Translations under genes and position numbers: made by a program
Assembly (NCBI GenBank): GCA_934045075.1
Contig: OW203734.1
Span: 15,605,680 to 15,669,679 of the forward strand
Length of the DNA: 64,000 nucleotides
Direction of reading: 5' to 3'
Origin: Yponomeuta sedellus
Taxonomy: Eukaryota > Arthropoda > Insecta > Lepidoptera > Yponomeutidae
The notes under the pieces: model-generated
The model's database searches: none
What the model saw: the letters and a program-made list of their open reading frames with translations, nothing else
What the model was told of the DNA's origin: nothing
In this document: one piece after another, positions 1 to 12,693 of the stretch
Layout of the letters: each line of letters begins with the position of its first letter
Position numbering within the stretch: position 1 is the stretch's first letter

Positions 1-1981
<1,981 letters not shown>

Positions 1982-2549
1982 TCACATGCATATTTAAGCT
2001 CAAAAAGGCCGTATCTCTGTATAATGGTACCTGTTTTAAATAAGATGATATTTTACTGATTTTCAGCTACAGCCAATGTGTGAGAACGGCAATGATCCAT
2101 ATTTGTATCAAACCACTAGAATATTTAAAATAATAATAGGTACACGACGATCTTTAACCATAACAATAAAATAAAGAAAAGAAACCGCAAACAATTCCTT
2201 ATTTATTACTTGACATTGGTACAAGAAATTTATTTTACCAGCAAAAGTTGCATTGTGTATAATTAGTAGTGTGTTGTTAGTACATATATTATTCAACTAT
2301 CCAATGATTTAATAATATAACAATGATTAAATATCTTCATTTAATATACAATATAATTATGATTTAATAATAACAATTATTAATTCTATATTTTTTTATG
2401 TGACTTGCATTAATATTGAAATGTCAACCCACAGACCCATTTAAAAACAAGAAATATGCAAATTGTAAAACAGCTAAATTTCTCACTATCATGAAACCTC
2501 CTACTAGAAACTCCTAGTTTTTTGTAAATCTAGCAGTAAGCTTTAAATT
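1982..2549. other. AT-rich sequence, nothing recognised
   Basis: This stretch is AT-rich, with runs of A and T. It has no coding signal or repeat that I can identify. Confidence 0.6.
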
Positions 2550-2671
2550 TAAAAAACCTATTTAGAGGCTAAAAATTTCCGGGTTCGAATCCCGGCATGG
2601 GTGAAATTTTTAGCCTCTAAATAGGTTTTTAAATTTGTTCCTTAGCACGGGTTAGTGCATTAAAAATAAAA
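2550..2671 (+). mobile_element. S1 tRNA-derived SINE, fold-back fragment
   Basis: The right part is the S1 3' half: a B-box-like GGTTCGAATCC, then the tail AGCCTCTAAATAGG and a GTTAGTGCATTAAAAATA end. The left part, from 2551, is the reverse complement of the tail, so the copy folds back on itself around the B box. Confidence 0.8.
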
Positions 2672-2734
2672 ACATGTAACATGTTGAATAGTACAGCTTT
2701 AAATTTATTTTTAATTATTATTAAGATATATTGA

Positions 2735-2986
2735 CGACCTCGGTGGCGCAGCGGTTTGGCACGCTGACTGTTAAACCGAAGGTCTCGGGTTCGATCCCCG
2801 GCCGGGTCAAACTAGGAAACGAACTTTTCTAGTTTGTCTCGGGTCTTGGACGTTATCTATGTATTTATTGTATTAAATCTATCGTCGAGTTAACACCTAT
2901 AACACAAGTCATTTAGTTGTACTTAGTATAGGGCTAACGAGATCTGTGTAGTATGTCCATGAATATTTATTTATTATTTATATTTA
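2735..2986 (+). mobile_element. S2 tRNA-derived SINE, near full length
   Basis: The tRNA-like head has an A-box-like TGGCGCAGCGG and a B-box-like GGTTCGATCCC. It is followed by a tRNA-unrelated body (AACTTTTCTAGTTTGTCTCG) and a tail ending near GTCCATGAATATTTATT. At least five other copies in the window share the same body, which defines the element as about 245 bp. Confidence 0.85.
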
Positions 2987-3282
2987 TTAGATTAAGGATT
3001 ATTTGGAAGACAAAGATATCTCGTACTAAAACATTGTTAACAGGGACTATTGTGTCTAGTGTAGTGAAACTTTAAGTTCAAAACTCTGTTAATTAAGTCT
3101 TTTGTTAGCTTCTTCTTTGCATATTAATAATATTATAAGTTTTAAAGTTTGTAAAGATGTCTGGATGTTTAAAGTTTACTACTCAATCACGCAATAACTG
3201 CTGAACGGAGTTACATGAAACTTTATATACAGATTTGGAATCTAGTAGCCAAATTAATAAGACTTTAGTCTAACAACAGTAT

Positions 3283-3465
3283 TAAAAAACCTATTTAAAG
3301 GCTAAAAATTCCACCCATGCCGCCACCTATCCGTGCCAGATATCTGGCACGGATAGCCAGTGGTCGCGGGCTCGAATCCCGGCATGGGTTGAATTTTTAG
3401 CCTCTAAATAGGTTTTTTTTTTATATTGTCATTAGCACGGGTTAGTGCATTAAAAATAATATAAT
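3283..3465 (+). mobile_element. S1 SINE, fold-back copy
   Basis: The left arm is the inverted tail with the T-arm region, and the right arm is the direct copy. They meet at a small palindrome built on the anticodon stem (GTGCCAGATATCTGGCAC). The right end carries the usual GTTAGTGCATTAAAAATAAT tail. Confidence 0.82.
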
Positions 3466-3589
3466 CTCACCACAGTACTACTTTGGGCCGTTTATAGGCA
3501 TAAGTGGCCCACTTTAAAGCACAGCCCTTCTCTCAAAGATAGTATGAACTTGATTACCACGCGTGCCCAACGTGGATTAGCAATTTCAA

Positions 3590-3772
3590 GTACAACTAAA
3601 TGACTTGTGTTATACGTGCTAACTCGACGATAGATTTAAGACATAGATATCATGCAAGACCCGAGACAAACTAGAAAAGTTCGTTTCCTAGTTTGACCCG
3701 GCCGGGGATCGGACCCGAGACCTTTGGTTTTACAGTCAGCGTGCCAAACCGCTGCGCCACCGAGGTCGTCAA
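3590..3772 (-). mobile_element. S2 SINE, reverse copy, truncated tail
   Basis: This is the reverse complement of the S2 element: body, B box (GGGGATCGGACCC on the plus strand) and A box (CCGCTGCGCCACCGAGG) are all readable. The far 3' tail is missing. Confidence 0.85.
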
Positions 3773-4952
3773 AAGAATCCATAGAGATGCCATACAGGCT
3801 GCGATGCCCGCAAATTGCTTCCACCTTCCCAATGAGCGTAGTTTGTCACTAACGGGAAGCGATCGGTCACTCGCGGGTGCGGGAATGTCGGCCACCGGTG
3901 ATGGACGATGGCAACAATTCACCACAACAAAGCATAGATGTGTTAGAATATCAATCTAGGGGAATCTACCTGAATATGGAGGTCTACGTAAAGTTATCAG
4001 CGCGTATAGTTTTTACAGTGGAAATAACTTTAAAATGACAATAAAATATTCTTTGTTCTTAGTCTTGGTGTGTTTTCATGTTTGTGACGTCATTGCTTGG
4101 TTACCATAGTAAAGGGTATTTTAGTTCTGGACCAGGTCAATGGAATCCGTTACTTGACTCATATCAAATTTGACGCGATAAATTAATATTTCCTGTAGTA
4201 TTTAACTTAAGAAACTGAAATATGTTGACTTTGCTAAGTAAGTATGTAGAATGGCTGCAAGTAAAAAAAATATTTTTCACTTTTAATTCGGAATGGTGAA
4301 AACGCTATCCGCCATGTTGAAAGCATTTTTCGTTTGTAAACAAACATCTGTCAGCCAGAACCAGTGGACATTGATTATTATAGGACTTAAATCCAAGTGA
4401 TCTTCACATAAATACTCGTACACTCGAGTTTCAATCAATAAAGAATCAGTGTCTCTTTGGTAAGTTTGAGCCAATTTTTTCGTGTGTTTATTTCACTGGG
4501 TACACGAATCCACAACTTCCTGGGGTTATTTAATGACATGTTTTTGCATTCTTGAACAATGCAATAATGATAATTGCTATATTTTGCTTGTGAACTCGAT
4601 GAAATCATGGTTTCGTTGTTGTTATTTATCTATGCTCACAAATCACTCACATGTCAATCTTTGTTTACAAAACTTCAGGTCTTTAAATCATAGACAAAAT
4701 AGCTGACCGCGTTTTTGGCTTTTTGTCAAAGCAAAGATTTAAAATATTTTTTTTGGTTGCTTTTAGGTCTTCAAAAAATATACTAAAATATTGTTTGGTC
4801 TAATGGAAGAGATATTTACCATTTAAGACTAATTTTCAAAGAGAGTCAAATAGCGGATTGTGTTGTGTGGAAGTTATTATTATTATATTATAAAGTGACC
4901 TCGTCAATGAATATATAGCATATGTATTCCATTATACAGATTTACTCTAGTC
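3773..4952. other. No recognised gene; one GC-rich patch
   Basis: A GC-richer patch at about 3780-3920 is open on both strands for about 80 codons, but has no recognisable domain and runs into the S2 SINE. The rest is ordinary AT-rich sequence. The short ORFs at 4283-4706 look random. Confidence 0.5.
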
Positions 4953-5302
4953 TATATCAACCCTTGTAAGTCCCCACTGCTCTAACCGATGCAGGAATCG
5001 CAGGAAGGTTAGGCCATACTCTACCACGGGGCCCAAGTCCAGGTCGGAGGATTATAAGATGGTGGCGGGCCTCTCTCAGAAGTTATCAAGCCGCCCATAA
5101 AGCCTCTGACATGGCTTGACGACTGTCATTACATGACAGCCGGTACCAACGGCTTAGCGTGCTTTGCGAAGCACGGAAGCGCTCGGAAAAATGCCACTAG
5201 TGGTAGTCGCGTGATGGTCACCCATCCTGCACCTGCGCCTGTTGTTGCTTAACTCAAGTGATTGGTTCCAATCACTCGGTTCGACTAGGCCACTAGCGTT
5301 TC
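4953..5302 (-). mobile_element. 5S-A SINE, reverse copy
   Basis: Read on the minus strand, the head contains a 5S-rRNA-like internal control region: a TTAAGCAACAACAGGCGC-type segment followed by a GGATGGGTGACC-type segment. The shared body follows (CGCTAGTGGCATTTTTCCGA type), and the end is GGGGACATATAAGGGTTGATA-like. This copy is moderately diverged. Confidence 0.8.
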
Positions 5303-5689
5303 TGAGCGATTAACTCTAGTATGGCATACAAAATTAATCGTTTATAGTATCAACAATTTGTTGAAACTAATATGAATACTGATAAAAATATGAATATTAT
5401 AATACAAATTACTACAAGTGATTCGTTTTAGTGATAAATTGCATATATCTTGCAAGGTTGAATTAATTTTAAAAAGTATTGTATAAGTCGGGGCTTCTTA
5501 TATTTATTTCAAGTTTTTCCTCCCTGTTTCTCGGCAACATACTTATACAATGTGTTTTAGAAAGGTCGGGTGAAACTGAAGAGGAGTATTTTATTTGACA
5601 ATAACGGTTTGTTACAGTATCAACACCATATGATATCAAATATCGAATAAAATATCAGATACTCCATACTTCTTATTCTTTTTCTTCAG
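5303..5689. other. AT-rich, nothing recognised
   Basis: AT-rich sequence with no supported feature. Confidence 0.5.
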
Positions 5690-5860
5690 GCTATATTATG
5701 TAGTCCACTGCTGGACATAGCCCTCCCCTAATGAGCGTTATAACGCCCTGTCTTTAGCTTGCCGCATCCGTTAGTTTTTCATCTGCATCTGCCGTCAGTT
5801 TTTCGCAGATCGTCATCCCACCTGGTCGGAGGGCGTCCTACACTACATTTGCCGAGTCGC
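5690..5860 (-). pseudogene. 3' end of an RTE-like reverse transcriptase
   Basis: Minus-strand sequence ends in the motif that also closes the better-preserved fragment at 26715-26855 (TRWDDDLRKTAG, then DRALWRLLGE). Next comes a short tail with AGTCCACTGCTGGACATAG on the plus strand. Only the last few dozen codons survive, with indels, so it is a dead 5'-truncated LINE copy. Confidence 0.6.
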
Positions 5861-6032
5861 GTTCTCCACTCAAGAACACGTTTACTCCAACGGTTGTCGG
5901 TTCATACACACTTTTGATATTAATTTGCTGTGAGCGAATTGTATGAAATAGCTAATATCTTTGGGTTACTCTCATTATTATTTGTATTGGTTACAAATAG
6001 GATAAACCTCATAGGTTTCACAACACCCCTGT

Positions 6033-6125
6033 TAAGATAAGATATTCTCTACACCAGGAAAAAAACAACCATAAAATAGTTACAAAGATACAGTACAGTT
6101 GGCGGTTTTACAGCAATTTCTTCCC
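6033..6125 (-). mobile_element. S5 retroposon tail
   Basis: The plus strand shows AAGATAAGATATTCT, then CAGTTGGCGG and AGCAATTTCTT. This is the reverse of the S5 tail, which is better preserved at 29215-29390 and 40665-40778. Confidence 0.6.
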
Positions 6126-6235
6126 GACCACCGACGATGAAGATTTGCTGATGGAAAAGTGAGATGGTCGGTTAGTGAAAATATGAATACTAATATACAC
6201 ACTTATACTTAATAATAGTGTACTTACGACGACCG

Positions 6236-6330
6236 ACGACGACCTCTGGCGTAGCGGTAGCATATCAACCTATCATGCAAGAGGTCCCGGGTTCTAATCC
6301 CGGCTGGGAACAAAAAAAACCTCAGGTCTT
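6236..6330 (+). mobile_element. tRNA-like SINE head
   Basis: An A-box-like TGGCGTAGCGGTAGCA lies about 40 bp before a B-box-like GGGTTCTAATCCC. A short A run and GGTCTTGGATG, also found in S2, follow. The loops do not form a proper anticodon arm, so I call it a SINE head rather than a tRNA gene. Confidence 0.5.
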
Positions 6331-7614
6331 GGATGTTTACATGTTTGTGATGTCGTTGTTTATGCAAATGTTATGTTGTTGTTATAACCCTTTACAAATT
6401 ATAGGTAGAGCTTTTTTTAAGTAGCCTATCTACCTCCCACTGCAGGGCACAGGCCTTCTTTCAGATAAAGAGGATTTGGGCTTAATTACCATGGACGCCA
6501 ACCGCGAATTCGTAATTTCAAGCGCTGAGGTAGTAGAACACCTCAGACACTTAAGCTTCTACTATAAACATACATAAAAATACATAATTTAGTTGTATGG
6601 GTTTATATACCATATTTCTTAAAGCAACGATTAGTAGTTATTAAGTTGAATTACTTACCATTATATGAATACCATTACCATCATTGTATTATCCTGTTTA
6701 ATAACTCCGAAAGCGAACGCGCGTCTCTTGTCAAATAAAATTATTACAACATTGTTTTCCGTGTGCCACACCCAAGAGCTTGATTATATTTTCCATCAGC
6801 CTCCTTGAAACTTGAGCAAGATTGACAGGAGTGATTTAAATGCAGCTTTAAACTTCAATTTAAACTTCCGCTTGGTCTCGATTTTCTCTTTTCTATGTAA
6901 TCATATTTAAGCAATCATGAAATTTACGAGAGGTAATTCTCCTTGTTTGTTAAATCCAGGACAAAGAGTATTTCAGCTGAGTTGAATATTTCAGTTGACA
7001 GTACAGCGCCTTGATTATGTAACTTTTCACGTATACATCGGTGTACGAAAGCAGAATGTTTTCTTATCTGTGCCCTATAGATATGAGGCTTAATAGGTAT
7101 CACACATAGTGTGGATATGTTATGATAAGTTACAGAGATATTGAGCCACATATTTGTATAAAATAGTCCAGTAGTTAGAACATTTTTGGGGCTTAATCGC
7201 GTAGTAGTTTATTGCTATTTTATTTTAACTATGTGTACAAGTCGCTAAAGTTTAAAATATGTTATAGTCCAGTAGATATTTTGTTTTTGCACACACATAG
7301 ATGTATCCGTGGAAAGTTACATAATCGAGGCACAAAGCATAACATTATCAGTCTCCAACGTTACACTTAGGTACTTTTCATACATTTACATGATGATGAT
7401 GTTGGTCTCGAACCGACCGATTTTGACAGAGACTTATCGATGGCGTTAGTGTGTTAGCATATGGCTTGCATAACCTAAGCGCTATATCTTAAACATTTTT
7501 AACCCAGTCACATCCTGGTCCCAACCCAAAATCCTCTAAGCTATGGTAACCACGGACATCATAAACTTGAAAATAAGCCCAGACTGCAGCTATTTGTTCA
7601 AGCGGATGGTGACC
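6331..7614. other. Repeat debris and AT-rich sequence
   Basis: About 6420-6560 is a reverse SINE tail (CTACCTCCCACTGCAGGG, then GGGCTTAATTACCA). About 7500-7610 has degenerate S3-type tail sequence. The rest, including the 75-codon minus ORF at 6924-7151, shows no recognisable protein. Confidence 0.45.
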
Positions 7615-8220
7615 CTCAGCGGCTATCAGAAAAGATACAGATTTTCGTCAAAAAGTGTCTGAGAAGCATTTACGAAAACACTGGCCCAACACCATCTCAA
7701 ATGCTCTCTGGCCACGTGCTCCGACTGCCTGCAGAACTAAAATGAACTACAGAACTACTTGGCTAGATTACTGGAAAAATGTTCATATTGTCCGATCGCT
7801 CGGACGAAGCGGAATTACAATTCCTTGTAGTCTGATTAATCGGACCAACTCGAAAAGAAGTTCATGTCGTCCGATATTGGTAGGACAAAGGCAGTCGGAC
7901 CACGTGGCCAGAGGGCCCAAATGCCAAACTGTGACAGATCACAAAACAAAAACCCGTAGCCCAAGACAACAGGTAACGCAAATGGCGTTGGCTAGGACAT
8001 ACCCTTTGAAGACCCGATCGCTACATCCCGAAGTTGACTCTCGACTGGAAACCCGCCAGAGGCTCACGACGACCCGGAAGACCGTCCCAGACGTGGAGGA
8101 GATCCGTTCTCTCTAAGACGAAGGAGAAGGGAGTAAATTAGCTGTAGCTGCCATCCCTAGAAATTATCCGATGGACGGAAATGGAAATGGAGGAGTAAAG
8201 GGGTCAAAGAAGAAGAAGAA
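7615..8220 (+). pseudogene. Decayed LINE reverse transcriptase C-terminus
   Basis: Fragments of a retrotransposon reverse-transcriptase C-terminus can be read across different frames: KIQIFVKKCLRSI, WPNTISNALW, KWRWLGHTL, then GSRRPGRPSQTWRRSV. In this RT family these fall between the fingers/thumb and the end of ORF2. About 160 bp of unrelated sequence (about 7760-7925) separates the two halves, and stops and frameshifts occur throughout. The longest open stretch, 7655-8116, is a mixture of frames and not a real protein. Confidence 0.65.
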
Positions 8221-8540
8221 GAAGTGACTAACCCACGACCAACGAGGTAGTTAATGTAACGACTTTGATATTATAATGTCCTGATTTATTACAATCAAAT
8301 CGGGCTGCTCTCCTAGCTCAGAGAATCAAGAACGTCGGTTACAAAATATTTTTGTTAACAAAATGTTTACCTTGTTAACAACAATCAGGATCGAGACGCA
8401 ACACAGACATTTGAGAGAAAACAAATTGAATTAAGGCGCTGAAAGCTTCAGGGTCGGTTGCATCGGGGCTTGTAATCCAATTACACGTTATAGCGACAAC
8501 ATTCTAAATGAAGATAGAAGGGCTTTAATTTTTAGAAACT
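8221..8540. other. No gene recognised
   Basis: The stretch starts with a GAA-rich run (8205-8223), followed by apparently unique sequence without coding signal. Confidence 0.45.
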
Positions 8541-8555
8541 TACATGGGACCAAGT

Positions 8556-9040
8556 TACGCAGAAACATTCCAACCCGCAGTACGGTACTTGCAAAATAAA
8601 TGTAATTTTATGAATAACTTTGTTTTTCAGAACCTTATATTGGACACAGAAACATTCTTACCCACAGTACGTTACTTGAAATATAAACGCATTTTTATGT
8701 ATTACGAGTACATTGGTTTCATGTTTTTGATTAAACGTTTTTTATTTGTTGACACTAATATTATAAACAGGAAAAGTTTGTGAGTTTCTATGTTCGTATG
8801 TAAAATAATGTCCAAAAGTACTAATCCAATTTCATATTTTCTTTCACCGGTATTTAGGATGGATCTGCAGGGAGGACAAAGGCTTTAGGCTAATCCGTAT
8901 ACCACCCCAACGTAGTCGCGAGTAATTAATAAAACTTTAGACATGGCAGTCATAAACATTGAAAAAACTATCTACTCAACATATAAAAAGCATTATTATC
9001 GCCAGTGGCCAATTGTGGGTTGGAATGTTTCTGCGAAACA
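8556..9040. repeat. Direct and inverted repeats of unknown element
   Basis: An imperfect direct repeat has copies at about 8545-8620 and 8634-8700; both contain an AGAAACATT..ACCC.CAGTACG pattern. A 19-base inverted match to the first copy lies at 9018-9036 (GGGTTGGAATGTTTCTGCG against CGCAGAAACATTCCAACCC at 8561-8579). This suggests a small mobile element about 480 bp long, but no TSD was identified. Confidence 0.4.
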
Positions 9041-9429
9041 CCGCCTAATTATACTTTATGCACACGAAACACGTAACAGGACATTTCATACGAAATAAAA
9101 TTAACAAACGCGAGCTCATGTCTATTTTCGCCAGCGAACGTGAGAAACAGTAAAAGCGGCTAGGAAACGGGTGCATATGCATACAACACTTTATTTCAGA
9201 AGATAGCTCAAATATTGATAAACGCTCCGTACATTAAGGTGGTTTAGGGTGATAACTAGCGCCACCAATTTAATAAAAATGTTTTTTCTTGTATTATAAT
9301 ACGTTTTTAACTAAAAGTGAACATGAGAAATCTTAACAACTGTGACAACTATTTTTAGAGCCTACAGTCTAGAACCTAGGATTTACAATCTAGAATTTTA
9401 ATACTACATTCTAGGCTATATCGCAGTAG

Positions 9430-9466
9430 CTTTGTATTACCACACAACTAGGGTGGTAATACAAAG
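9430..9466. repeat. 14-bp perfect hairpin
   Basis: The arms are 9430-9443 (CTTTGTATTACCAC) and 9453-9466, with a 9-base loop. It lies just upstream of the LINE fragment. Confidence 0.75.
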
Positions 9467-9522
9467 AAAGGCCGAGATCGCAGAATTTTGCGGCCCGAGC
9501 TGCAAGCGAGGGACGTAAATAT

Positions 9523-10440
9523 GTGATCGAGAGCTTTCTTTATTACCTCCCGTGTTGTGTACATCTTTTTATGTCTACACTTGGTCAGAAAGCGGCTTTT
9601 ATCCGTACGCGCAGCGTGCAGAAAAAGCCACTTTATTGCCAGGTGTGGCATAAAACTCTTTATTTCAGCTTCGTTCGATCACCGTTAGAGTTCGGCAGTG
9701 TTGTGTGGTCCCCTCAATATGCCTGTCATAAAAATAGAATTGTAAAAGTCCAAAAAAAGTTTACCAAAGCTCTTGAGTACAGAACCGCGGAGCACTGCCA
9801 GAGCTATAGTTTATCACTCTCTAAACATAATTTATTACCGCTTGATGTTTGGCGAAAGCAGCTTGATGCAACGTTTTTATTTAAAATTGTTAACAATTAA
9901 GCCCTGATCTTCTCAAGCAAATTAATTTTAGAGTACCTAACATATCTACCAGAAATAATACTTTGTTCATTGTTTCCTTTTGTAAAAAGAATTATACTTG
10001 TAACAATTTCATCAGTCACTGCCTTGACACATATAATAAGTGCTTCTCAGAACTTGATCTTTTTGAAAATAGAAATAGGTTAATCTACTAAACTACGTTA
10101 CTAAATACTACAAAATAATATATAGAATACTTTAAACATGAAAAAAATGTTGTATTCGATCCATTGCAACTGGATTGTAACCCATTAGAGTTGCAGTGGA
10201 GTACACCCGCTTTGTTTCTTTTTTCTCTCTCTATTATCTGTATAGGTAAATGCTAAATTTTCTTATCATCATAGACGTTATGTTGTGTACTTGTTGTAAC
10301 GGTTAACTCTTAAATTGTATCGTAGTTGGCACTCTAAGTCTTTGAATTAAGTATATTTGCACTCTAACAATTTATAACAATGTGACTGTATGTTGCCAAA
10401 ATCGGAATAAATAAAAAATATATGTTCCAAAAATAGGTAT
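9523..10440 (+). pseudogene. 5'-truncated LINE: end of ORF2 plus 3' UTR
   Basis: An open frame ending at 9900 carries sequence typical of the C-terminal end of Jockey/CR1-type reverse transcriptases: SFVRSPLEFGSVVWSP, then VQKKFTKALEYR, then HNLLPLDVWRKQLDATFLFK. After the stop, the same protein tail appears to continue in another frame to about 10090. An AT-rich 3' UTR then ends near 10425 with AATAAATAAAAAATA. The RT core is absent, so this is a dead-on-arrival copy. Confidence 0.72.
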
Positions 10441-10555
10441 GTGGGGGAAAAACTAGGACTTACGAAGTTAGTTTACTTTCCCTGTTAGATTTATGAAAAT
10501 GAGGATACATTTAATATAATATGCCCTTGAACTCAGAAGAAGCCTCCACTCACCT

Positions 10556-10676
10556 TGCAGCTCCCCAGCCAGCTCCAAATCGTGAAACCAGCTCAATCCA
10601 GATGCACGGCACTAGGGTTGATGGAAAGTCCATGGGCTTAACACAAAAACGTTTGTGGCCACAAGTACTCACTTCT
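10556..10676 (-). CDS. Possible exon, unidentified
   Basis: Read on the minus strand, a frame is open for about 40 codons and includes MDFPSTLVPCIW and FGAGWGAA. It ends at a consensus donor (GCAAG|GTGAGT at about 10556). I recognise no family, and a matching acceptor or partner exon is not evident. It lies about 13 kb downstream of the dpr stop, so it would belong to another gene or to a repeat. Confidence 0.22.
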
Positions 10677-10681
10677 CACTC

Positions 10682-11039
10682 GTAAAGTTCAATTACAACA
10701 AATTTCGAATGTAATTAATAAATAAAGAAATAATTTAAAATTAGCAAACAAACGTCGTTTCTTCCTTCTAGTGGACTGTGTAATGGCCAACTAGAGTGCG
10801 ACCAATCACGGCCTTTTTCAGCAACACAGAAACGGAAACCAACATAGGTTACTGAAGAAAAGCGGAAACATGCCAAAGAGTTTGAGCAGATATGAAACAA
10901 GTTATCACAGATATTATTGATTTTTTGACTGATTGTATTATAAAGCTATTAGTAGTAGAGATAAAAATACCACGTTTAACATGTCCTCTTCTATTCTATT
11001 AACCCTCAGACCACATTTATTTAAACTACTTCTGGTATA
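10682..11039. other. No gene recognised
   Basis: AT-rich sequence. The 61-codon minus ORF at 10715-10900 shows no recognisable motif. Confidence 0.45.
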
Positions 11040-11292
11040 TTATTTAGTCTAGTTTTTGGTTTTATGTTTAGTTTTGGTGAAATAGCAATTTCAAGCACTG
11101 TATTTGAACCACTCAGACACTCAGGTTTGTTCACGATGTTTTTTCTTCACAGTTAGCAAGTGGTATTGCTACTATATAACTTCACAAAATGTACATAACT
11201 TAGTAAACTAAGTCATTGGTAAATGTCCGCACTTGAACCTGGTCTCTCGCTTCCGATTCCATTCTTCTACCCAATGGGTTACTGCCGCTTAA
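11040..11292 (-). mobile_element. S4 tRNA-derived SINE, reverse, diverged
   Basis: The plus strand shows AGCAAGTGGTATTGCTACTA, TGTACATAACTTAG, then a diverged B box (GAACCTGGTCTCTCG) and an A-box end (CTACCCAATGGGTTACTGCCGC). This is the reverse of the S4 structure seen at 59417-59690. Confidence 0.6.
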
Positions 11293-11336
11293 AATAATCG
11301 CTAAATCTAATGAAATAAGTACTATACTCCAGCCTT

Positions 11337-11482
11337 GCTAATAAACTTGGTGTAAGTTATGTATAACTATGCAGTGTTTTGTCTCTTTTCTTCCAACTGA
11401 AAATTAGATTCAAATGACGTGAACAAAACACTGTAACTATACCAGGCTTATACGGTGTTTATTAGTAAGAGCCCTAGTGTAA
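11337..11482 (+). mobile_element. MITE-A, palindromic
   Basis: The element begins CTAATAAACTTGGTGTAAG and ends GGTGTTTATTAGTAAG. Its two halves are imperfect reverse complements over about 48 bp (both contain CAGTGTTTTGT). A second copy lies in reverse orientation at 15946-16093. It has no coding capacity. Confidence 0.7.
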
Positions 11483-11568
11483 ATCCATAATATAAAAAGG
11501 AATCGTTGAATGTATTGGCAAGCGTAAATCTCGAGAGCAGCTGAACCGATGGCACTAATTGTTTTTTT

Positions 11569-11665
11569 AGAATATTCCTTGAAGTACGAGTATGGTTGTT
11601 ACAGAGAGAAAAATAAAAAAAAAATAAAGAACTGTTAGGCGGTACGAGGTTCGTTGGGTCAGCCA
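11569..11665 (+). mobile_element. Helitron-like (Lep1-type) fragment
   Basis: The sequence runs from ATTCCTTGAAGTACGAGTATG to GGCGGTACGAGGTTCGTTGG and GTCAGC. It parallels the better copy at 20796-20913, which ends in GTCAGCTAGT. The CTAG-type terminus is lost here. Confidence 0.5.
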
Positions 11666-11904
11666 TTGTGCGAGCAAGACATCACCGAGGTAACAGATAC
11701 CTTCTAACATGCAAACTGGGCATAGGACCAATATAGGTAGCACGGTGACACGCGCCACGCATTTTGTGGCGATGAAATCTTAGAATTTCACAATTAATGT
11801 ACTGAAAAGTCGCGACTTTTGACGTTAAAAGGCGCGACTACGTCGTCGTACTACCCAGGCTGGACAATCTAGCGAAGAAGACTATAAATATTACACATAG
11901 CTTG

Positions 11905-12650
11905 TGACGGTGCAAACCTCTTTATACCATTTTTATTTCTCTTTCTATCTATAATTTTCAAATATTTAAATTACGTCACACATTCTTCGATTTCCCTCAT
12001 TTTTCATTCACTACTACTTTACCCTTTGACCAGATCTGACTTTTTTCCTGTTTCTCCGATTTTATCCAGTTTTCTGTTTTACTAATTTACAAATAAAACC
12101 ACACCTGAAGTCGTTCCAGTTTATTATTATTTATAAAACGTTCCAAGCTATCTCTAAGTCCATCGTTATAAAGGCAACTCACTGGGAGGTATATCGGCGC
12201 GGATCATTTGGGGCGGAAGACCCGACTTATCGCTTAGAAAACGGTAGGTGTCGGCACAAAAAGCGGAGATATTGGTCGTTATTTGCTAGCCGTTGCGGTA
12301 CTGATACTGGCAGCGACCCGGGGCTACATTAAATAAGTGCACTGTAGAATTGTAGTACTTAGTATTGAAATATTGTATTACTTTTATAAATAATAAAAAC
12401 TGGAACGACTTCAACTCTTGCTTTATTTGTGTTATGTAGTATTATTTTACAATAAAACACAAAACTGGATAAAAACGGATAAGCAGGTAAATTATTCAGA
12501 TCTGGTCGAAGGGTAAAGTTGTAATCAAAGAGTATATTTGTAATGATGAAATATGAGGGAAATCGAAAAATGTGTGGCGTAATTTAAATATTTGAAAATG
12601 ATAGATAGAAAAAGAAATAAAAATAGTGTAAAGAGGTTTGCACCGTTACA
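11905..12650. mobile_element. Long-inverted-repeat DNA element
   Basis: Arms of about 235-270 bp at 11905-12139 and 12382-12650 are imperfect reverse complements. The outer ends are GACGGTGCAAACCTCTTTA and its reverse, and the inner ends are CCAGTTTATTATTATTTATA-like. They flank a GC-richer centre of about 240 bp. No ORF of note is present, so this is a fold-back or MITE-like non-autonomous element. Confidence 0.75.
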
Positions 12651-12693
12651 GTATAACAACAACTGGATTTCTGCCAACTCTTGTCACTATAAG

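Noticed and set aside
7655..8116. 153-codon plus-strand ORF as a gene
   Set aside because: It mixes frames of a decayed reverse transcriptase; the true motifs lie in other frames with stops.
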